DNA of 64,000 bases from Eustoma russellianum (Eukaryota > Streptophyta > Magnoliopsida > Gentianales > Gentianaceae): assembly GCA_036186865.1 (NCBI GenBank), contig AP025056.1, positions 27,081,559 through 27,145,558 of the forward strand, written 5' to 3'. A program made the position numbers and the translations under genes. The number at the start of each line of letters is the position of its first letter. The first letter of the stretch is position 1. The notes under the pieces were generated by a model. It did no database searches, was not told where the DNA came from, and saw only the letters and a program-made list of their open reading frames with translations. Shown piece by piece: positions 60,167 to 64,000 of the stretch.

Positions 60167-61147
60167 TTACAGATGAAGAGAAGTATCCACATCACGAGTG
60201 TCGGACTTATGTGAAGCTGTTTTGATCAGCTTGTCATCAGCTGGACATAACATTTGGCTCTTGAAGCCTCTATAATCCAAACGATTGCTGCTCATCAAGT
60301 GATGTGCCGCCGTTTTGATTAGTTTGTCATCAGGTGGACATAGCATTTGGCTCCTCAAGTCTCTATAATCCAAACGATTGCTGCTCATCAAGTTATGTGA
60401 AGCCATTTTGATCGGCTTGTCATCGGCTGGACATAACATTTGGCTCTTCGAATCTCTATAATCCAAACGATTGCTGCTCATCAAGTGATGTGCATCCGTT
60501 TTGATCTGCTTGCCATCAAATGGACATAACATTTGGTTCTTCGCGTCTCTATAATCCAAACGATTGCTGCTCATCAAGTGATGTGAAGCCGTTTTGATCA
60601 GCTTGTCATCAGGTGGACATAACATTTGGCTCTTCGAGTCTCTATAATCCAAACGGTTGTTGCTCATCAAGTGATGTGAAGCCGTTTTGATCAGCTTGTC
60701 ATTAGATGGACATAACATTTGGCTCTTCGAGTCTCTATAATCCAAACGGTTGTTGCTCATCAAGTGATGTGAAGCCGTTTTGATCAGCTTGACATCAGGT
60801 GGACATAACATTTTGCTCCTCAAGTCTCTATAATCCAAAGGCTTGCTGCTCATCAAGTTATTTAGCCCTAGCGAGACAGGATCATCGAAACATGTTCTCG
60901 AAGGCAAAACCAGCTCATCTCTCTTTAATGGGTAACGAATCTCTTGAAAATTATTCCTTCGTGTTGAAGGCGAGAAAAGCCTTTCGTTGGCAGGAAACCA
61001 TTCAACAGCTTGCCTTTGTTCCCAACGTTCCCTCTCCTCCTTTTGCTGTCTCTGCTCTCTGTGCCTTTTCAGTTGTCTGAATCTTTGCTGAAGCAGCGTT
61101 ATGCATGGTCCGCCTATATCTGCGGAGCTGCTTTCTGTCCTTTTCAT
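60167..61147 (-). CDS. Hypothetical protein with seven 31-residue tandem repeats
   Basis: I do not recognise the family. I prefer Met at 61147 (MKRTESSSADIGGPC), giving 326 residues. The frame is open further up to 61312, but that part reads like non-coding DNA, and GGCAG stands directly before the ATG, so a splice acceptor is possible and an upstream exon cannot be ruled out. Residues about 10-50 (CITLLQQRFRQL, then REQRQQKEERERWEQRQ) form a charged, probably coiled-coil helix. Residues 99-315 are seven units of exactly 31 residues with consensus MSSNRLDYRDSKSQMLCP, then DDKLIKTASHHL. Each unit has one Cys-Pro and a His pair in most. A short tail (DTRDVDTSLHL) ends the protein. All seven 93-bp units keep the frame without a stop, in a window where most other frames are broken, which argues for a real gene. 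No signal peptide or membrane segment is seen with this start. Confidence 0.62.
   Translation of the reverse strand: MKRTESSSADIGGPCITLLQQRFRQLKRHREQRQQKEERERWEQRQAVEWFPANERLFSPSTRRNNFQEIRYPLKRDELVLPSRTCFDDPVSLGLNNLMSSKPLDYRDLRSKMLCPPDVKLIKTASHHLMSNNRLDYRDSKSQMLCPSNDKLIKTASHHLMSNNRLDYRDSKSQMLCPPDDKLIKTASHHLMSSNRLDYRDAKNQMLCPFDGKQIKTDAHHLMSSNRLDYRDSKSQMLCPADDKPIKMASHNLMSSNRLDYRDLRSQMLCPPDDKLIKTAAHHLMSSNRLDYRGFKSQMLCPADDKLIKTASHKSDTRDVDTSLHL
60203..60853 (-). repeat. Coding minisatellite, 7 x 93 bp
   Basis: The block CTCTATAATCCAAA(C/G)G recurs every 93 bp (60268, 60361, 60454, 60547 and onward). Units differ by point changes only. Confidence 0.95.
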
Positions 61148-61312
61148 CTGCCACAGAAGATATCCCTCAACAACAATTACGATGAAAGAGGAGAAAATGC
61201 TTAGATCTGCGATGTGTTTGACGTGAATAAACAAGCATATATATTGCTTCATTCTTGGGTTTTCAATGATTTTGTAAGTATGTCGTTGTTTACAGACTGA
61301 CTTCATGACCAC

Positions 61313-62027
61313 CCAGAATCAAATACCTTGTGCAAAGTCCATGCAGAAAGGATAAATACATCTCATAGACTTCATTTAACATTGTTTTCATGTAAAGAAT
61401 CTAGCAGATTTAAATACCAACGACATATTCCGCAAATTATAAGTCAAAATATCGTCGCAGTTTTAAATCACACTTTTATTTCACCCCGCAAGATTACTTG
61501 ATTATATTATACATTGCTGTCTCCAGTTGCATAGGCAGACCACAATTTCCAACATCTCTCAGCTCTACATGAACCACCTTTTGTGAGGCACATTGCATAA
61601 CATGATGCATAATGTTTTCTACCGTCTCTTGTTTATAATAACATATGACTTTGCCTGTTAAAAAGATGCTTTCCCAGTAATAACACACAATTGAGACGCA
61701 GGAGCTATACAGATTAGACTATATCTTAGAAAAAAAATATGTAGTTTTGGAAATATCAGTATCTCATAACTTAAGTCTGGGAAAATAGTCATGTATGAGT
61801 CTCATAGCTTTAAATATCAATTTTACGGATAATTGTATCGCTAGACTAAAAATAGTTAATCCATGACATATGTATATACCACGACATTATATAATCACCA
61901 TATTTATATATAATATCATTCTTTAATTTCTTTAAAAGAAGGAAGTATTGCACTCCAACATTTTTAAATGGGTCGAGCTTAGTCTAAGTAGGACCCCTAC
62001 CACACAATTCCAAAGGTAGCCCACGCC
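61313..62027. other. Spacer with one short unrecognised frame
   Basis: A 64-residue frame on the minus strand (61688-61494, IMHHVMQCASQKVVHVELRD) has no domain I know. It could be an upstream exon of the repeat-protein gene or chance. An AATAAA follows it. Confidence 0.35.
62020..62027. repeat. Left 8-bp target duplication of the hAT element
   Basis: CCCACGCC, repeated exactly at 63058-63065. Confidence 0.92.
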
Positions 62028-63057
62028 CAGGGGCATTCAGAGGGGGGCACGGAGGGGCAGCCGCCCCCCAACTCGGAGAAAAAATTTAGGTAGTAGGTAG
62101 AAGCAGTTGTATTTTTAATTATCTAAATTTAAGGTATCTGTTTTTTAATCCCAAAACTATCTCATGATATGTGATATATGTGCGTTACTAGGAATTAGGA
62201 GAAAAATTTTGATTAGTAGATACACACTTCACTGAAGCCAGCACAGATTTACTTACATGTGTGCTGTGCCTTGATCCTTCCAATTCTTTTGCAAATTTTG
62301 ATCATAGTCAATTGCTACACCTTGCTGAGTTATATCCAGACGATTTCACTACCATGGATCGAATTGAGCTCAACCATGAACTTAAAAGTTACATTGGTGA
62401 TATAAAATCAAATGAAGTATTCTCTCATATTACTAATCTTGGAGTTCTTGCAAAGAAGATGGTGGAGTTGAATTATCACAATTACTTTCCTTTAGTATAT
62501 CGGCTCATCGAGGTAGCAATGATCTTACCTGTCGGGACAGCGAGTGTGGAAAGAAGTTTTTCTGCGATGAATATAATGAAGACTGATCTGCGCAAACGAT
62601 TGGGAGACAACTTACTATCGGATTGTTTACTGTGTTACTTGGAGAAGGAAGTTTTTGGAACCATTTCAAATGAAAACATTATGCAACAATTTCAGAATTT
62701 GAGAACTCGAAGAAATTTGTTGCGGCCACCGATAATCCCACCTGCTGCTCTTCCTTCATTTCGTAAATAAAAGGTATGTCGAGCGTCAAATTAATATCTT
62801 TTGTTGGATATTGCTGCTTGTTAATGTTGCTTATGAATAACTTTTGTTGGATATTGTTGATGGTTGCTTATTATTGTTGCATTTTGATTAGTGGATCTGT
62901 TGGTTTAGATTTTATGTTATAATATTTGCATATATCTATATTGTAAGGGAGTTTTTGCCGGATTTTCGATGGAATGTCTATTGAGTCCGAAAAGGTGGAC
63001 GGTGATCACATAGTGTGAATTTTGCCCCCCAAAAACTAGCCGTTGCGTCCGCCACTG
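62028..63057 (+). mobile_element. Internally deleted hAT transposon with terminal repeats and target duplication
   Basis: The left end is CAGGGGCATTC followed by a G-rich stretch and GCAGCCGCCCCCCAA. The right end is TTGCCCCCCAAAAACTAGCCGTTGCGTCCGCCACTG. The outer inverted repeat is imperfect (CAGGGGC against CAGTGGC). Flanks are CCCACGCC on both sides. An 8-bp duplication and CAG...CTG ends are hAT marks. At 1030 bp it is much shorter than an autonomous element and holds only the last part of the transposase. Confidence 0.92.
62261..62770 (+). pseudogene. hAT transposase, C-terminal dimerisation domain only
   Basis: The frame is open from 62261 to TAA at 62768-62770. It reads LAELYPDDFTTMDRIELNHE, VFSHITNLGVLAKKMVEL, FPLVYRLIEVAMILPVGTAS, VERSFSAMNIMKTDLRKRLG and LLSDCLLCYLEKEV. 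ASVERSFSAM with a following RxRL-type helix is the hAT C-terminal dimerisation domain, as in plant TTF-type zinc-finger transposase proteins. The N-terminal DNA-binding and most of the catalytic region are missing through internal deletion. The first Met is a chance start; the sequence before it is probably intron or the deletion joint. The fragment is notably free of stops, so the element is probably young. A truncated dimerisation peptide could in principle bind full transposase, but this is a guess. Confidence 0.9.
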
Positions 63058-63065
63058 CCCACGCC

Positions 63066-64000
63066 ATCAGTACTGCAGGTTCAATAGGTTACTCCATAAG
63101 GTGAAATATCTCATCTCGGGACTCCCACCGTCCCAGCCCCAAGGAATATGTGTGGAGGATGCAAATCAGGAGCCAGCGGCCTCCTAGATTGGGTAAGATC
63201 TTACGCAGTGACCCACACAAGGTGTTCCCACGCAAACCAAGACTTCAGTCTAGCAGCAGAGGAACACTCACGCTGTGTGTGTCTTTGAAATCGAACTTTT
63301 GATTTCTTGGAGCAAATTCCAATCTGAATACCAATTGGACTATGCCCTCAGACATCCATACGTGACTCAAAGAGCATGCTAGTTAGATCTCTCTTGCTGT
63401 TGACTCTGATTACTATCCTCCCATGTTCTAAAACTTTGATTTGCCGGCTACTATGAGTCTATTAACTCTAAATATTTTATTCCAGATTTTATTATCGTTG
63501 ACCTAAAAATGAATAACCCAATTTAATTTCAATACTTAAAGCATATATTTATATATCAATAATATTCTTTACTTTCTTTTCAAATTGGAATATCACACTC
63601 ATCTACCACACTATGGGATTAAAGCTTTGACCAGTGATAAACCATAATTAAATCGTCTGTTAGTGAACAACAGTCAACGGTTCAACTTCAGTAGCTCAGC
63701 ACTCAAGTACTGCAGTTCAGCAGTACAGCGTCCAAGCATGGCTGTTCAGCCTTGGCTGCACTTCAGCAGGGTACTTCAGTAGGGCAGCATGACACTTATT
63801 ATATAACCAAAAAATATGTCAAAGGCTTGCACTCCGACACCAACTTCAGTTTCTACATAAGTGCCGCACTTCGGACCACTTTAGCCAGACCCAATTCTGC
63901 ACTTCGGCAAGACTTGATTTTGCACTTCGGCAAAGGAACCAAGCACGATATTACCTCGAGGGACCCTCAGACAGAGGTGCAATTCGAATATAGTAACTAC
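63066..64000. other. Right-end spacer, perhaps start of another LTR
   Basis: No gene is seen. From 63660 (TGTTAGTGAACAACAGTC) the text is rich in TTCAGCA/CAGCA and has a doubled TTGCACTTCGGCAA (63890-63932). This could be the start of an LTR that runs out of the window. Confidence 0.35.

Noticed and set aside
61148..61312. Upstream extension of the repeat-protein frame to Met at 61312, with a hydrophobic stretch as a signal or membrane segment
   Set aside because: The extension is AT-rich and unlike the rest of the protein, and an AG lies directly before the ATG at 61147, so it looks like intron or leader.

Overview
The window is nuclear DNA from a flowering plant, most likely a eudicot (species not determinable). 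It is AT-rich and almost entirely transposable elements nested in one another. The evidence is plant-type L1 LINEs whose ORF2 ends in RNase H, Sirevirus (SIRE/Maximus) Ty1/copia LTRs with several polypurine tracts, Ty3/gypsy elements whose LTRs end in ...GGGCGCTACA, a hAT element, and a broken F-box/kelch-type gene. No rRNA, tRNA, CRISPR or organellar genes were seen. Nearly all coding sequence carries stops or frameshifts.

Layout. 1-4574: LINE-1 (+), ORF2 with stops and one frameshift. 4622-13220: LINE-2 (-), split by a solo Sirevirus LTR (4695-7347); LINE-1 and LINE-2 meet tail to tail at a (TA)n tract. 13221-17567: a 4.3-kb gypsy-type LTR with three internal tandem arrays. 17916-20393: solo Sirevirus LTR with a perfect 5-bp target duplication. 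20394-21133: spacer rich in CGATCGAT palindromes. 21134-21266: Sirevirus LTR stub. 21268-23730: 5'-truncated LINE-3 (+), then (TATATG)n. 23866-24309 and 31584-31819: two halves of a kelch pseudogene, separated by a 7.3-kb gypsy element (24310-31583) that has both LTRs but no coding capacity. 32549-36044: another large gypsy LTR (-). 36056-44573: a decayed but complete-length gypsy element (-) with gag, protease, RT/RNase H and integrase. 44574-45936: second partial copy of the preceding large LTR. 45937-58117: Sirevirus complex (-) with four LTR copies, a gag fragment, a polypurine-rich 3' end and an embedded Tnt1/Tork-like copia fragment. 58121-58980: LTR-like sequence with perfect CGATCGAT palindromes and a TATA box. 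60167-61147: an intact ORF with seven exact 31-residue repeats, the only candidate functional gene. 62028-63057: a deleted hAT element with a perfect 8-bp target duplication that keeps the C-terminal part of its transposase.

The genes do not form a pathway. The order of insertions can be read in part: the kelch gene is older than the gypsy element inside it and probably older than LINE-3; LINE-2 is older than the solo LTR in it; the large gypsy LTR at 44574 is older than the Sirevirus LTR that cuts it at 45937. The observations I consider most worth a second look are the 7 x 31-residue repeat protein, a hairpin conserved by compensating changes in the 3' UTRs of all three LINEs, splice-like signals at matching places in three gypsy LTR families, and the CGATCGAT palindrome clusters.
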